A stretch of 64,000 nucleotides of DNA from Pipra filicauda (lineage: Eukaryota > Chordata > Aves > Passeriformes > Pipridae): positions 62,001 to 126,000 of the forward strand of contig NW_024104356.1 in NCBI RefSeq assembly GCF_003945595.2, in the 5' to 3' direction. Every line of letters begins with the position of its first letter. The first letter of the stretch is position 1. Of this stretch, positions 50,701-63,459 are shown piece after piece. The translations under genes and the position numbers were made by a program. Under the pieces are notes generated by a model. It did not search any database and was not told where the DNA came from. It saw only the letters and a list, made by a program, of their open reading frames with translations.

Positions 50701-53700
50701 TGCTGCAGACCATCGATTGTGCCCTAACTCCTTCCCCCAGGTGGCACCAGTTCTGTTGTTCTTCCAGTGGCTGGGAAGTACTTGGGGTGACTTAGTGGGA
50801 AAACAGCCAACTTCACAGCCAGTGCTCCTCTCTGTTCCCAACTACTTCGTGCCTGGCTTCTCGTTTCACAGGGAAACAGGCGTCTTCCAGCACAGGAGCT
50901 TGCAAAGGGGCTTTCAGGTAACCTCTCCTTAATCTGGGGGCATTAAGGACCTTTGTACTTTCTGGAAGGGATTTCAGGCACACCATGCATCGAATGCAGG
51001 CTTCCTGAACTGGCTTTTCTGTTGTTTAGGCCACCTGGAAGGATGTGCCAGAGGAGTCTCGCAGCGTGATTGTTTGTGAGCAGTAGCTGGCACAGGCTGC
51101 ACTGGGTGGATGGAGGGGGACATGGGGGCTGTGTTTTGATTCTGCTTTTCCTGTTTGTTGTAACTTGGCAGATGCAAAGTTTCACAGACTGCAGGGGCAG
51201 CAAGATTCTTTTTCTTTTCTCTCTTTTTGCCCTGGCATGTACTGCAACATCTTCCGCCACTAACTCTGATTTTTATTTTTTTAGTTGTTTGGGGTTTTTG
51301 TTTATTTGTTTGTTTGTTTTTGTTTGTTTGCTTGGTTTTTTATGTGGAGGACAGAGTGGGACAGGAGGATTGGTGTTGTTGAGGCTCTGCAGCTTTGAAG
51401 CACATAAACCAGAATATTTAGGGTGGGTTCATTGTCTAGAGAGGAGACTTTCCTCCAAGCAGCCCCAAAGCATGTGAGTAGCTGTCACAGGGCTTTTGTT
51501 CCTGCTTCAGGTGGGATTTCAGTGGAAAAAAAAAATTAAAAAAGGAAGAAGGAAAAAAGAAGCAAATTTCAGCCACACAAAACCCTCTCCCCAAGGCCTG
51601 TTCAGAAAATGGAGATAAAGCAGCAATAGTCAAGTGCTCAATTAAGCCAGATGTACGTGTTTTAAAGCACTAAGAGATGTGGCAACAGTGGGTCTAATGA
51701 AGTGGAGTTTTATGGACCCAGTGAAATGGAGATGGGTTGGGTGCCTGTTGCTTCCCGATGGGGAATAGCACAGCAGCACTTTTGTTCTGGGGACTGATGA
51801 AAGGAGGGTATGTGGCTGCTTGGGGCTGCTGTTTCCCACCGTCTCCTTGGCTTCTGCCCCCTTGCCTCTGGGATGGCTGTGGTTACAGGGCTTTTCAGTT
51901 GCGGTGGTCTATCTGAGAACAGTGTGAGTGGGTTAATTATAGCACTCCAGGGCAATTTATCTAATGACAGCCTCCCACCTTGGTGCTTCTGGGAGGTTGT
52001 GGTGGCCCCCTTGATGTGCTCCTTCCCCCAGACCCTATGCCTGGGGAGTTACCTGCCCTCAGATGACTGCTGCATTTTGCTTTGCAAATTTGGGGGTTCA
52101 AGAGTACAATAGATAAAGGCCAGGTAAAACCTGTTATTCACATGTTGTACAACACTGGCAGTGTAGTGTGAGTACCACTTGCTGCAGAGCAGCTGGTTGG
52201 CTGTGGCTGGGGAGGCACACTTGTGCAGGCTCACACCATGTGCAGGGTTGGTTTGGAGAAGGATATAAACATCTCTATACCACAAAACAGCTGGTGTCTG
52301 GCATTTTGGGGTGAATTCCATGAGAATGCCAGTCCTTCCTGAAGCTGGGGGATCCCCTGCATTTCCTTGCAGAAGCGCAGTGTTAACTATTTGGCTTGTT
52401 TATAAAGGCATGGGTCTCTGACTTGGGGACCATCCCACCACCATGTGGTGGATCCCACCACCTTTCAGCAGCTCCCACTTTTCAAGGCCTCTTTGCCACA
52501 AGCCTGGGTATCTTCCAAGCCTGTAAATGGTGTCCGGATCCTTCCACCAGGAAAGGGGTGCTGTGTAGATCAGGTGCACAGCAAACACACTAGGGCACTT
52601 GATGTTGAGTGTGCTGGTTGGCTGTACATAAAACGCTTCCTGAAGCTGTTTGAGTGGAAAGCTGACTGTTGCACATGCCAGCTTCCCTTCCAGTGGTTCA
52701 GCTGGCTTATCACATCTGTCTCCATCACTGTTTTGTGGTGGTCTGTTTTTTAAGCTTTGCAATGCCTCCCTCCTCCTTGGGAATGCAGCTGACTGGTATT
52801 CCCCTTTCTTTTCTTCCTTCCTCTACCACAGTTTTATGGCTCTCTTTTCCTGCCTTTTGCTCAGCAGGAGTCTGCATACTCCTGAGGTTGGAGTTTGGGC
52901 AACTTCATGGGTGGCCCAAAATAGAGAGTCATTTGCAAACAAAGTGAGATCCAGCCCCTTTTCTATAAAGTCAAGAGACCAAAGCAATGATATCAGAGCG
53001 AAGCAGCAGGCTGCCTGGCACTGTTTCCCTTCCACCTGTGGGAAGAAAACTTCCCCTTCAGAAGGCCAAGTGACATTGATGTGGTCATGCTGTAGGCTCT
53101 GGAGGTTGGAAGTCACTGAGGGACTGTAAAGGTAACTTGCATTACTTGCATGCGCATGACCCTTGTATGCCACAAACTGTTGTTACGGATCAGCTTATCT
53201 GCAGTAAATTGCTGCCTTCTGGTAGTCTGTCCATGAGTCTGAGCCCTTCGTGGTGCTACTGCACATGTGCACGTGCCAGTCAGCAGTGGGATGAATCCAC
53301 AAAGTCTTAATTTTGGCAAAGCTCTTGTTTATTTCAGTAGCAGTGTTGTATCAATGAAGACTTCATGCTTAGAGAGTGGTAGTTGCCTTTTTTCAGTAAA
53401 TGAACATACTAAGATAAATAGTAAATGTGCATAATAAATACACATGCAAGACCAGGTTCAGTCCCTTCATGGAGTACTCTAACATGAGGGTTCAAATTCA
53501 GTCTCTGCTCCTAACTGGGAGAAGGATAAAACAAGGCTTAAAGAAATTGAGCAAAGTGACTGCAAAACTGAGTGAAATACTGCCCCAAGAACAAACGAAC
53601 AAAACGTTTTGACATAACCTGAAGCAATTGCAATGTTACTTAGCTCGAACATTAGATGAAGAAAAAACCTCAAACAATCTGGGAACAGCTCAACTTGTGG

Positions 53701-56700
53701 CTTAAATGTGGGATATGGCAACTCAGTAGTAGCCCTCATGAGGAGGGAAGGATAATGGCTGTAAGTGCTGGAGGCAGCTGGGAGATTCTGGTGGGCAGAA
53801 AAAACTCAATTTACAGCAGATACTACCTCTTTTCACCTACAGTTCAGTGTTCCGGTTTTATTTGGAGGCACTTGTGCTTTGTCCCTGGGAAATGCAGGTT
53901 TTGAGAAAAAGCAAACACAGAGTTGGTTTTGAGGGTTGGTGCATGGCTCAGGGGCTGCACGGGGACAGTGGGACCAGCAGACCTCCAGGTGATACTGGTG
54001 GTAATTGCTGTTGGGCTCTGGCAGGGCTTCTGAGAAGATAGGAAGGAATTACCGTAATAATAGTGTGTTTTGAAAAAAGCAGACTTTGAGGAAATGTGCA
54101 GTGAGATTTGGGTGGGTGGTTAGGGGAGCCTTGGACTGAGCTGCCGTCTGGAAAATTGACTGTGGAAAAGTGAGATGTTATTTAAAAACTAGTAATATAA
54201 ATTACTGAAGTTCATTCCATTTGTGTGCATAATAACTAGAGAAGCCAATGTGGCTGAGAAGGGAGTGGAGCAATACCAGAGGTAGATGAGAGATGGCTCT
54301 CACTGGCAGAGTGGGGCACTGCTCTGACCTTTTAGGGATTTTAAGTATTTTCTTATTTTATGTTTGTGTTGCTGTGTTATGGTTTGGTTTGGTCTTTTTC
54401 TTTCCTTCCTGATTTTGAGGCTTTTTGACCTTTCTGCGGGGTGAAAGGTCAGACTTTTGACTGTGCTTTGTGCGGCCTTCCCAGGCGGTGCACTACTCTA
54501 CCACAGGCTCCTCTGGTCATGGTGTGTCCAGAGCCATTTCCCCACCAGCCACTGATCTTGATGGGGGTTGTGAACAGGCATCAAAGGGCACAGCTGGGCT
54601 TCCAGAGCCAGAGAACACCTTTTTGGTGAGCTAAACCATCCTTGAGGAGCCAGAACAGACAGAGAGCATCGCCAGAAAAAACCACAGACTATCTCCCTTT
54701 ACTTCTGATGTGAAAGAACTTACAAAATTTCTCAGCCCAACTCTCCTTGGAGCAAGATGTCTTCTATTTGGCTAAAGCACCCTATCCAAGAGACATGTGG
54801 GTCTGAAGACCCAGATGGACAGATGTGAGCACTTCCTCTAATATCACATCTTTCCTTTGTGCAGGTTCAAACTGATTTTTGACAGTCTGTCTCCAGCTAA
54901 CATGGTGTTTGCTTGTTGCTGCCTGCACCTAGAAAAGTAATAATTTTAAAATAGGAGAATAGTCTGAAAAAGTCCTGTATATTCTGATTTTTCCAAAATA
55001 TGCTAGGGAGGCAGAAATGTTTAGTGTGAATTTAGAGGAGTGTTTCTTGCTTGTGACTGTGTGTCCATCAGATCATAAGTCCTTCACCATCCCTTCCTGG
55101 CAGGCTGCAGAGCATCATATCTGGGAATCAGCCTTGTTGAGATTCACAGCTCCTGTAATTCTGCCAGCCTCTGGCTCTCTTGCAGGAAAGAGAGGTGCAG
55201 CAGCTCAATGCCAAACAGAGATCATCTAGATAATAGTTAACATGCAGGCACCTTCATGGAGGCTGTGGTCAGGAAACCTCTTCTGTGCTTGCATGGTCTA
55301 GACTGTGGGATGCAAAAGCCCCAGTGAATTTGGGCTTGGGGTCAGAGATGAGCCCATGTTTCCACTGGGAAAATAAAGGTAATTCAAATAGCAGTAAAAC
55401 CTGTAGGAAATGAATGAGGTGGTTTTGTGGCCTGGTTTCATTCTGGAGATTCATAGGAGCTGTGGATTTAGGAGCCGAGCTTATACTAGAAGTTGGTGTA
55501 GGCATTTTGGGGTGCTTGGGGCACTGAAGACCACACAAATGCATGTGAGTGACTGGGGAAGAAGAGCAGAGACTTGGCCTGGTAAGATTAATGGTTTGTT
55601 TCATTCAGGAAGAAGCCCCTAATGACTAAGTAGTAACTACTCTGGGAAATTTACAGATGGGGTCAATGTCGAACTGGGAAGCTGCAGTGCAATTAATTTA
55701 AGCTTTGAAAGTGTTTTCAAGTTAGTTCATTTGGTTCTGCTGGGAAGGTTGCAGCTTTGCAGAGGGCTAATCAGAGGAGTGTGTTGAAAGGGCTGAGATA
55801 TGGTTCACTAGCAAGGGGGAATGCTTTTATGGTGGCAGGGAGCTTGGAGAGCCTCACTCAGCAAAACCTTCCAAACATGTTAAGGTCTTTCCCCTAAGTA
55901 AGCTGCCTTCACATGTGTTGAGGTTAAGCACAGGCACAAAACCACTGTCATCAGCTGTGAGATGAGACCCTTTGGCTCCTCAGCTTCAGCATTTAGGTGA
56001 GTCTGGAGAGCCTCTACGGTAGGTGCACACTGGGATGCTCAGCAGCCCCATGCTCAGGAGAAGTGGTGAAAGAAAAGCAGGATTGCAAATGGAAGTTCAG
56101 TAAATGAGGGGACTTGAAACATTCCCCCGCATTTTTGAGGGTCCTGAACAGCATTTTCACTTACCATTCTTGGCACACAGTGAACAGCTGGTGCGGGAGG
56201 GAGCAGGATGTTGCAAGCAACACGTGCAGGCTCACTGCTGCCAGGAGGAGGACTGGAGCAGACCTTCCCCAGTGGTGGTTTGTGCTTCACTGTGTCTGCA
56301 CAGAGTGGGCTGATAATGTGCTACACGGCCCATCAGTCAAATTGTTTGGAAAGAAAGCTAACAAAACAAACCCTGCTGTTTTATCTCTCTTCAACTTGGT
56401 TGCACATTTTCATGAAATGGTGGAAACTTACTATTTTTGAGAATTGTGTTCCTCTTTGAGATGCAGTTGGCATTTGCTGACGTGTTTGTAGATATATTGA
56501 GAGGTGGAGGGGGAAGAGAACTAATAGGGAGACAGGCAGTCATGCAAACATACGCACATGCAGAAACACATAGAGGCAAGCTGTGTAATTGCACAAGTTC
56601 TGTATCCTTGGGAAACCGGTCTACAAATATGGTTAAAAAAAAAAAAAAGGCTGTTTGAAATAAAGCCTGGTGGAAGGGACATTTCAGTTCCTCTCTTTTC

Positions 56701-58219
56701 CTCATCTGACATCAGCTCCATGTCAATATTGCTTCTGTGGTTACTCGGTGCCAGAGGAATTTGTGTGCAGAGGGGCACAGGTGTGCTAAAGGGTACTGGG
56801 CAGTAGTAAGAGGTTTTTCTCTGACGTTGGACCTACGTGGATGAAGGAGGGAAAACTGAGCTCTCCAGCCACCAGGAATAGGCAGAGAAAAGAGAGCAAA
56901 GCAGACTGCTGAAAGCTGTGCTGCCCTGAGTCAGTGTCCCTGGCACTTTGGAAGAGCATAAAGCATTTCCTGCAGGATGACTGAGTCAAAGGGAAGCACT
57001 GGGTGCCCCTTGGATCACCCCTCCGTGCCAGCTGCTCAGGGCAGGGACAGGAGCTTGCTAAGCAACCCCTGGCCAGAACATGCTGTTCCTCCCCAGTCCT
57101 GCCCTCCCTGCTGGTGGAGATGGGCTGAAAAGATCTCATGACAAAAAAAAGGGTGTTTGCAGAGCCCTAGGGCTCTTGGCCCCAGGGGATCTCAGAGTGC
57201 TTTGTGGACAGCTTATCACAGAGGTAAAACAAGCTCTTGGAGACCAATGCAGGAATTTTCTGGCTGTGGTGTGCAATTCCTCGCTGTTACTGAGCAAGTT
57301 GGCATGAGGAAATAACCCTGGGAATGCAGGCAGGCAGAGGGTCCCGGGAACTGACCTGAGGAGTGCTTCAGCAGGCAGAGATTCTCTGAGCTGATCTATG
57401 CCTCATGGAAGGCTGTGTTTCAGAGAGATTTGAAAGACTAGCCTTCCTGCGAGTCCTCCCGAAAGCTGGATGGCACAGACACCTCTGGGCTACCCAGTAA
57501 TGCTGGTTGTATGCCTTTGCTACCAAATCAATGGTTTAAACATCCACATGTTGCTGGTGCAGAAGTGGATGAGACTTATGCAGAACAGACTGCTGGCTGA
57601 GAAAAGGGGAGCTGGAGGTAGTATGAGGGCTCCCTGTAGTTGACTCCAGAAGGGATTGTGCATGGGATTTCCCTGTTTAGGACTATTAATGGCTATTAAA
57701 TCCAATCTAGATGAAATACCTTTGGTTCCTGAACTGCTGATGGGCAGGAGGAGAGACGGAGAAGAATTTCTCTATAATTGTGTCCTTTCTTCTGGTCCTC
57801 CCCTGAGCATCGATGGTTGGCCTCTGTGAGAGATGATGTTCCAGGGTGGAGGTGATTCTTCTCTGTTTTGTGTCCTGTCTCCCACCACCCCCTCTCTTAC
57901 AGAGCCCATTACTCATGCTCCCTCTGTGGCATTCCCAGTTGCACCTTTGTGCAAAGGGAAGAGTGAAACTTGAGTGGGTGTTTGGTTTCATCTGCCTCTG
58001 TAGCTGCATCCAGAGTGGCTTGATTATGCTTGTGGCCAGAGCACCTACCCCATTTTCCCTCTGCCACCAGCTGAGCAGTGATGGATGCTGTGCTATGGCT
58101 CAGTGCTTTGCAGTTTGCCAGTGGTTATTGGCAAACCCTGGGTCCTTTTTGGGCTAGAATGGGCCAGAGGGCTTTGGGGGGGACTTTGTTCTTGGCAACT
58201 CCTGCTGTGATGAAATTGC
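44771..58219. other. Intron 1, mostly unique sequence, no gene recognised
   Basis: No coding exon, RNA gene or clear mobile element recognised, apart from a possible continuation of the CR1-like fragment to about 45100. Simple tracts are a T run at about 45996-46011, a T/G-rich patch at about 51270-51345, and an A run at about 56635-56648. Unique sequence at about 46750-47000 has an enhancer-like texture but no decisive mark. Confidence 0.6.
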
Positions 58220-58253
58220 AATGCCAGTAAAAAGTTTACTTTTTACTGGTATT
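58220..58253. other. Long hairpin-forming inverted repeat
   Basis: The left arm at 58220-58234 and the right arm at 58239-58253 are reverse complements over 15 bases with one mismatch (the G at 58223 opposite the T at 58250), around a TTTA loop. The inner 11 base pairs, starting CCAGTAAAAAG, are perfect. It sits directly against an AT-rich tract. The cause is unknown; a cruciform, a degraded small transposon end or template-switch mutagenesis are all possible. Confidence 0.9.
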
Positions 58254-58332
58254 TTAAAAATTATTATTATTTATTATTTATTATTTATTAGTTTTTATTA
58301 TTATATTATTATTATTTTTTATATTTTTTAAA
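58254..58332. repeat. AT-rich (TTA/TTTA)n tract
   Basis: This is an imperfect array of ATT and ATTT units (TTATTATTATTTATT and similar) with no G or C except single bases at the edges. It is a simple repeat adjoining the hairpin at 58220-58253. A short echo of the hairpin arm (ACAGTAAAGCAAACTTTTT) follows at about 58333-58351. Confidence 0.93.
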
Positions 58333-61300
58333 CAGTAAAGCAAACTTTTTTTGAGGTATCTGAGCTCCAGGTCAACAGCATATATACTAGAGCTGTTGCA
58401 CAAGAACCTTTGCACAGGGTTCTTCTAGAAGTACTTTGCAGACTGATGAAGCAGAGGTCACCCGGGATGTGTCAGGGTTTGTCTGTTCCTTCCCCACCTT
58501 TCCTACATATGAAAGGTCAGGTTTAAAGGCTCAGTTTGCTCTCTGGCTGCAGAGGACAAGTGCTGGATTCCTGTCAGCCCGGGACAGGCAGCTCTGCTCC
58601 TTATAATAAAAGCAAAGCAAAACCCAGAACAGGCACTTAAATTATCCTGAAATGGTAGAACTCGTGGACGCAAGAAGCTAAAAGTGTTGGGGGGGAAGAG
58701 ACAAAACCAAACCTGGATAACACTGACACCCCTGCTCAGGGTGAGAAATCTCTCCATGGAGGGATGCTTCATTCCCACAGCCCCGGCTGTGCTCATTCCT
58801 GTGTATGGTGCAGTGCCAGTCCAGGACTTGGGCTCCTGGATTTGCCCATTTGCTCCTCACATGGTTTTGGGCAGCACTCTCAAGTTTTTCAGAAGGAGAG
58901 TGCTGGCCAGTGGAGGCTGTGGTTGCTGCCAGAGGGAGATGTAAGCCCCGTCCAGCCCAGGACACAGTTGGAACCCTCAGTTAGTGGGGCTTCAGTCAGG
59001 GGTGTTGAAGGCCACTTGGTGGAGCTTTTTGTGGGTTTGGGACCTTGATCAGCACTTAAACGCTATGCAAACACCCTGGGCAGATAAGCAAATGCACGTG
59101 AAACCCTTTGGGCAAGCTGTCGATAAGGAAAGCAAGTGCAGAGAGAGAGCAGTGTTGGGGAGGGCGCCTGTGGTCCTTGGCATGGTGCGTGCTCCCCGTG
59201 ATACAGGCTGGCCCTCCCGTGCTAAGTGAGTGCTACTGGCTTGATCCTGTCCCACAGGCCAGATACGCTCCAGGGCCCTTCAAAGGGATAAAGATGTATT
59301 TTTAACCTGAGGCAGCTGTCGGGTTTTTTTGTATGGTACTTTTTTTTTCTTGTAGCTCTGGAAGTGGCAGGTTGTTTTTCAGCCCTTCTGTTTCTCAGCT
59401 GTCTCGTCAGAGGTGTCTGGAGGTCTCAAACCTGATTCCCGAAAATTTCAGAAGTGGAAATTGGTAGCCGCTTTTGAAAATGTTGGCGAGACTGTGCAGC
59501 TTCCTACAGACATAAGCTGATGGCCATTTGAACACGCTTTTTCCTCAGCCAAGTCCTCGCCCCATTGAAGCCAATGGGAATTTTCCTTGAAAAAGGCCAT
59601 AAAGAAATCATTTTCTTGGCAAGGAGAGAGGTGTTTCATGGGCTCAGCATCAGTGTTCAGGAGAACTTCAGCTATCTGCTTAGATTCCTGCCACACTTGT
59701 CCCACCCTGCACAAAGCTCTCTACCTTTTGATCCAAAATAGCACAGGAGATGTTTTCCACATGCCATAGGAAAATGGAAGAACTATAAAACATAATTGTT
59801 TTGGAGTTTGGCACCACTCCCTTACAGATATATTTAGTGTGAACTGAAATGGGTCAGCAAAAAGGCATTAGCCAGGATGACAAACAGATTAGGGTTGTGT
59901 ATCTTGAGGCAATTGCATACCTGCCCATCCCATGCCGGCAGGATTGGCGGGTGTCTTCATTATTTCATGGGTAGTCATAAGCAAGCATGCATGACTTGCA
60001 GCTTTTGGGCACCATTAAAAGGCATTATCTGGCTGTAAGAGATGTTTGGTTTGCAGCATGCTCGGTGTTCTCCTGACCTTGAATCTTCATCTCTCTGCTA
60101 CCTGGCCCATTTGCTCTTTGAAATGTGGTCCATCACACCTGATTCTCAGACTCCTCCTGTGCATGCAGTTTGTCCTGAAGGAAATGCTGGTGCTTTGCAC
60201 ATGGGGGCCAACCTCTTCTGTCTCAGCTCCCTTCCCCTGTGATTGAGCCACCCCTGGAAGCCTCAGATCAGGAGAGCTTCTCCTAAGAGCAGCACCGGAT
60301 TTGGGAGAGGAAAAAGCTGTGATGGGTCTCTGGCATCAGCCCCAGGTGAACCGGTCCAGCTTGGCAGCAGGGTGAGGGCAGGGCTCACCATGGCTGACTT
60401 GGAGAGGAGAGCTTGCAGTCAATAGCAGCTAGACCTTCCTGGCCTCTGATCCAGTCTTGCTCCTGTGATGGTGCCTGGGGAGCCAAGAGCAATCTCTGCC
60501 GTCCCTGGGTGTGTTCATGCACATCGGCTTGCACACTCCACTCCCATCGGTGGTTTTCTTTGGGCTGGTATTTGTTAGCATTGGAAAGTGAGAAAAATGA
60601 ACAAAAATATTATCAGAAGCAGGTTTTGTGAATGAATCAGCTGACAAGAGGCTTACCAGCTCGCCTGCATTTACTAGCACAGTGCTTATTTGGGCAGATG
60701 TCTATATATTTTAGTTGGAGGCAGGAAGGAGCAAGAATCAATGGGGGAAGGCACCACTTCCAGTTTGCTGCTCTTCTGTCAGTTTGTACCATCATTTTTC
60801 TGAATGAAGCAGGGGACTGAAATGTGTCTGAGAAACTGCCCTGCTGCTGTGCTTATTGTGCTGTTGCTGACAACTTGGTGAGACACCAAGAGGAGCACAA
60901 AAGATGTCGGAAGGCTAAAACTCGCATAAGCAGCTCATTGAGGATCAGGGCCTGGCCAGCCTTGCCCATCTCTTCATGGTGCTTTTTTTATTTGATCCTC
61001 TCTAAAGGCGGCCTCATGGCCTTCTCTCTTCTCACTATGTGTTTCTAATTAGCAGGGAGACTGGTGTATAAACAGAAGATTCCTGCTCAAAATATTGCCT
61101 GTCTGTCTCCTAGGATGATGGCCAGATGGCAATCATCAGGCAGCAGCCTAGACTTTGAGCTCGCCCATCTGGCTATCAAACCTGGTCTCGGTTCTCATCT
61201 GGAACCAATACTGAGGAAGGTAATGGGCTTTGCCAGATTGGTTTTGCCCCATGTTTGCTTTTCAGTTGCTACCTAAGCAGCTAAAAACCTGCAGACCAAA

Positions 61301-62194
61301 TATATTTAGTATTTCTGGAAGTGGGATGATCCTAGTATTGGGATATCTGAGGCCAAAATGGTGAAGAAGTTGAAGAAGATATTGGACAAATCCATTGAGG
61401 GATGGGTCAGTTGGTGGCTTTTAAATCCTGTGGGTCAGATGCAGTCTCCAACCATGAAAGTGCTTTTACTGCTGGCCTGCAGCACAAATTGGGAATGGTC
61501 CTTCTGTTGTGTCCCCTAGCAGCTGCTGATGGTCTCTCATGAATGGCATGCTAGGCTGGAGGGGCTCTTCGATCCAACTCACTTGGGCCATCTTGCCATC
61601 AAGCAGCTGAGTAAGTTCAGACAAAAGTCTTCTTGCAGTTTCTCCTTTATGAGCTTGGGGTTGTAATATCTGAAAATAGCTTAAAAAGCTGTGGCAGAAA
61701 TAAAACACTTGCTATTATGATTTTTCACTCTCTGTCATGACAGTAGAGCTATGCCCTGACAAAACATCCTGATGCAGATTCTGAAAAAAGGAAATGTTAA
61801 CATCTGTAAATACTCTGCATGCTTGGTCTTCTGAAAAGCAGAAATCCAGAAATTAAGCATTATTGTGTACGCTAAAGCATTGCTTGCCCTGCATCATGCA
61901 CAGTTTGATGTGATTTCTTTACCTCTATGTGTCTGAGTTCCATAATGCTGGAAAGCTGAAATTGGGGGTGCTGGAAAGAATGCTGATGTTGGGAGGTTGG
62001 GTGCTACAATTCTTGCTTGGAAGATGCTAAAAGACACTTGATGTTTATCATCACCACCAGTCTGTCCCCTGGTGTGGTTACCTACGGAGCTGCTGAAGAG
62101 GTCTTATATAGAGAGATATATACAGAGACATATATAGCCTGGGTTAGTGCAGTGACAGGTGATGTACAATGTGTGGGTTGAATGATAACTTGGG
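58333..62194. other. Intron 1, unique sequence, no gene recognised
   Basis: No coding exon, RNA gene or clear mobile element recognised. A small patch of TATA and GAGA words lies at about 62103-62138. Confidence 0.6.
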
Positions 62195-62280
62195 TTCAAA
62201 AGGACCTCTCGAGGTCTTGGTCCAAGGCCCAGCCTAACATAGGACCAGCTTCAATATCAGATTCAGTTACAGTGTCAGAT
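62195..62280 (-). mobile_element. Small CR1 LINE 3' fragment, antisense
   Basis: On the + strand the words GGACCTCTCGAGGTC (62201) and GTCCAAGGCCCAGCCTAA, then GGACCAGCTTCAATATCAGA, match the reverse complement of the 3' part of a CR1 subfamily. Only about 80 bases can be followed. The copy is on the minus strand, about 1 kb before exon 2. Confidence 0.6.
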
Positions 62281-63235
62281 GTGCTTGCTTAGCCAGATCA
62301 AAGCAGGCAACAAGGAGGGATCAGCTGTCACCTTCTGGGCTTTTGGAGCAAGCAGGAGCAATTGAGATCTGTCCTCATTGCCACTGCAAAGTCTAAAGGG
62401 ACTGTTGTCTGCAGCATTGTGACCATTGTGTCCTGCTTTGCCAAAGTTTGCTCTCAGAAATTCCCAGTGAATTGGGAAAATAAGTAAAGTAGAGAGCAGA
62501 GGAGATGGAAAAAGTCCAGTGTTTATCCCCAGATTTCTGCTAACCGATTTTGAAATGGCTGAACTAGCTGGGGATCTTGTGGCTTGCAACAGTGGCAAAG
62601 ATGGGACTGTTCCACTGTCAGCAGAAATGGCCAAATGCAGAAGTAGGTAGAAGCTAAATGAGTAACACAGTGTATGACACACGGTGGGAAAAATGGTATG
62701 GCAAGGACAATCACTGAAATGGCAGGATCTCCAAGGGAAATTAAGGTGGCCATAGAACAGAAGGAAGGTATTTTTGAAAGCAGCATTGAGAATTTATTTT
62801 AGCACTTGAATATTGGGTAAGTATTCCTGGAGATACTCTGGGGGATGATAGATGGACTCAAGGTATTGTTAATAATCACTGTGGTTTTAAGTTTTGGAGC
62901 TGAAGTACACTTGGCATCCCTAATCCAACTGGACTTGTGATGGGAAAATTACATTCTCGGGAAGTAATTTAGAAGGTCAAAGAAAAACCAGAAAGAACTT
63001 CTACAGCAGCGATTTCCTCTGCTTTCTAAACTGTCTTTTAGAGTGGCAATAACTCCAGAATGAAAGGATCTATTCTCACCTTCCAGATGAAAGGGCTAAT
63101 GCAATTTAAAAGGTTTGCATGCAAAAGTTTTATGGCTTGGTAACCAGCCACATTTGAAAATGATCCAGGGTGGGATGAACACGTGAGAGCACCAGACTGA
63201 GCTGGACCCTTTCCTTGCCTGCCCTTCTCCTGCAG
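62281..63235. other. End of intron 1 before exon 2
   Basis: Unique sequence; no repeat or gene recognised. The last 30 bases form the splice acceptor of exon 2, with a pyrimidine-rich tract ending CTTCTCCTGCAG at 63224-63235. Confidence 0.7.
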
Positions 63236-63459
63236 ATAATGGTGATGACCGGTCCGAGAGCATTCTTGCCGAGAACCACGTGGATGGCACTGTGGGGATA
63301 CTGAGCGGAGCTGGTGGGAGGAAGCCCATGAAGACAGGCATGAAGGAGCTGGCAGTTATGAGGGAGAAGGTGAATGAGCAGCAGCGGCAGATGGGCAAAG
63401 TCAGCAAGGCCCATCACAACCATGAAGACTCCAAAAAGTCACGGCTGTCGACGGGCAGG
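63236..63459 (+). CDS. IGFBP2: IGFBP2 exon 2: linker domain
   Basis: With the last base of exon 1 these 224 bases encode residues 134-208. The segment is the cysteine-free linker between the IGF-binding N-domain and the C-terminal thyroglobulin type-1 domain. It begins DNGDDRSES and contains [10 protein letters not shown] (147-156) and the conserved [20 protein letters not shown] block (168-187). A basic cluster SKKSR at 199-203 sits where mammalian IGFBP2 has its PKKLRP heparin-binding and nuclear-import motif. The linker is the usual protease-sensitive region. The exon ends AGG then GTGAGA, a consensus donor in phase 0, as expected before the next exon that starts the C-domain. The thyroglobulin domain and RGD motif are outside the window. 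Confidence 0.97.

Larger units (their letters stand above)
10776..63235 (+). other. IGFBP2: IGFBP2 intron 1, 52,460 bases
   Basis: The intron begins GTGAGC at 10776 and ends at a good acceptor: a pyrimidine-rich stretch (about 63207-63231) followed by CAG at 63233-63235. It splits codon 134 after its first base, and joining the two exons restores GAT (Asp), so the reading frame across the splice is intact. A long first intron is characteristic of IGFBP2 in vertebrates. I see no nested protein-coding gene on either strand. Its contents are simple repeats, four retroelement fragments and unique sequence, listed separately. Confidence 0.93.

Noticed and set aside
53454..53470. tRNA B-box-like word GGTTCAGTCCC
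   Set aside because: No A box lies at the right distance upstream and no cloverleaf can be drawn.
62103..62138. TATA-like words suggesting a promoter shortly before exon 2
   Set aside because: The words are part of a short TATA/GAGA simple-sequence patch with no CpG enrichment or other promoter signs.
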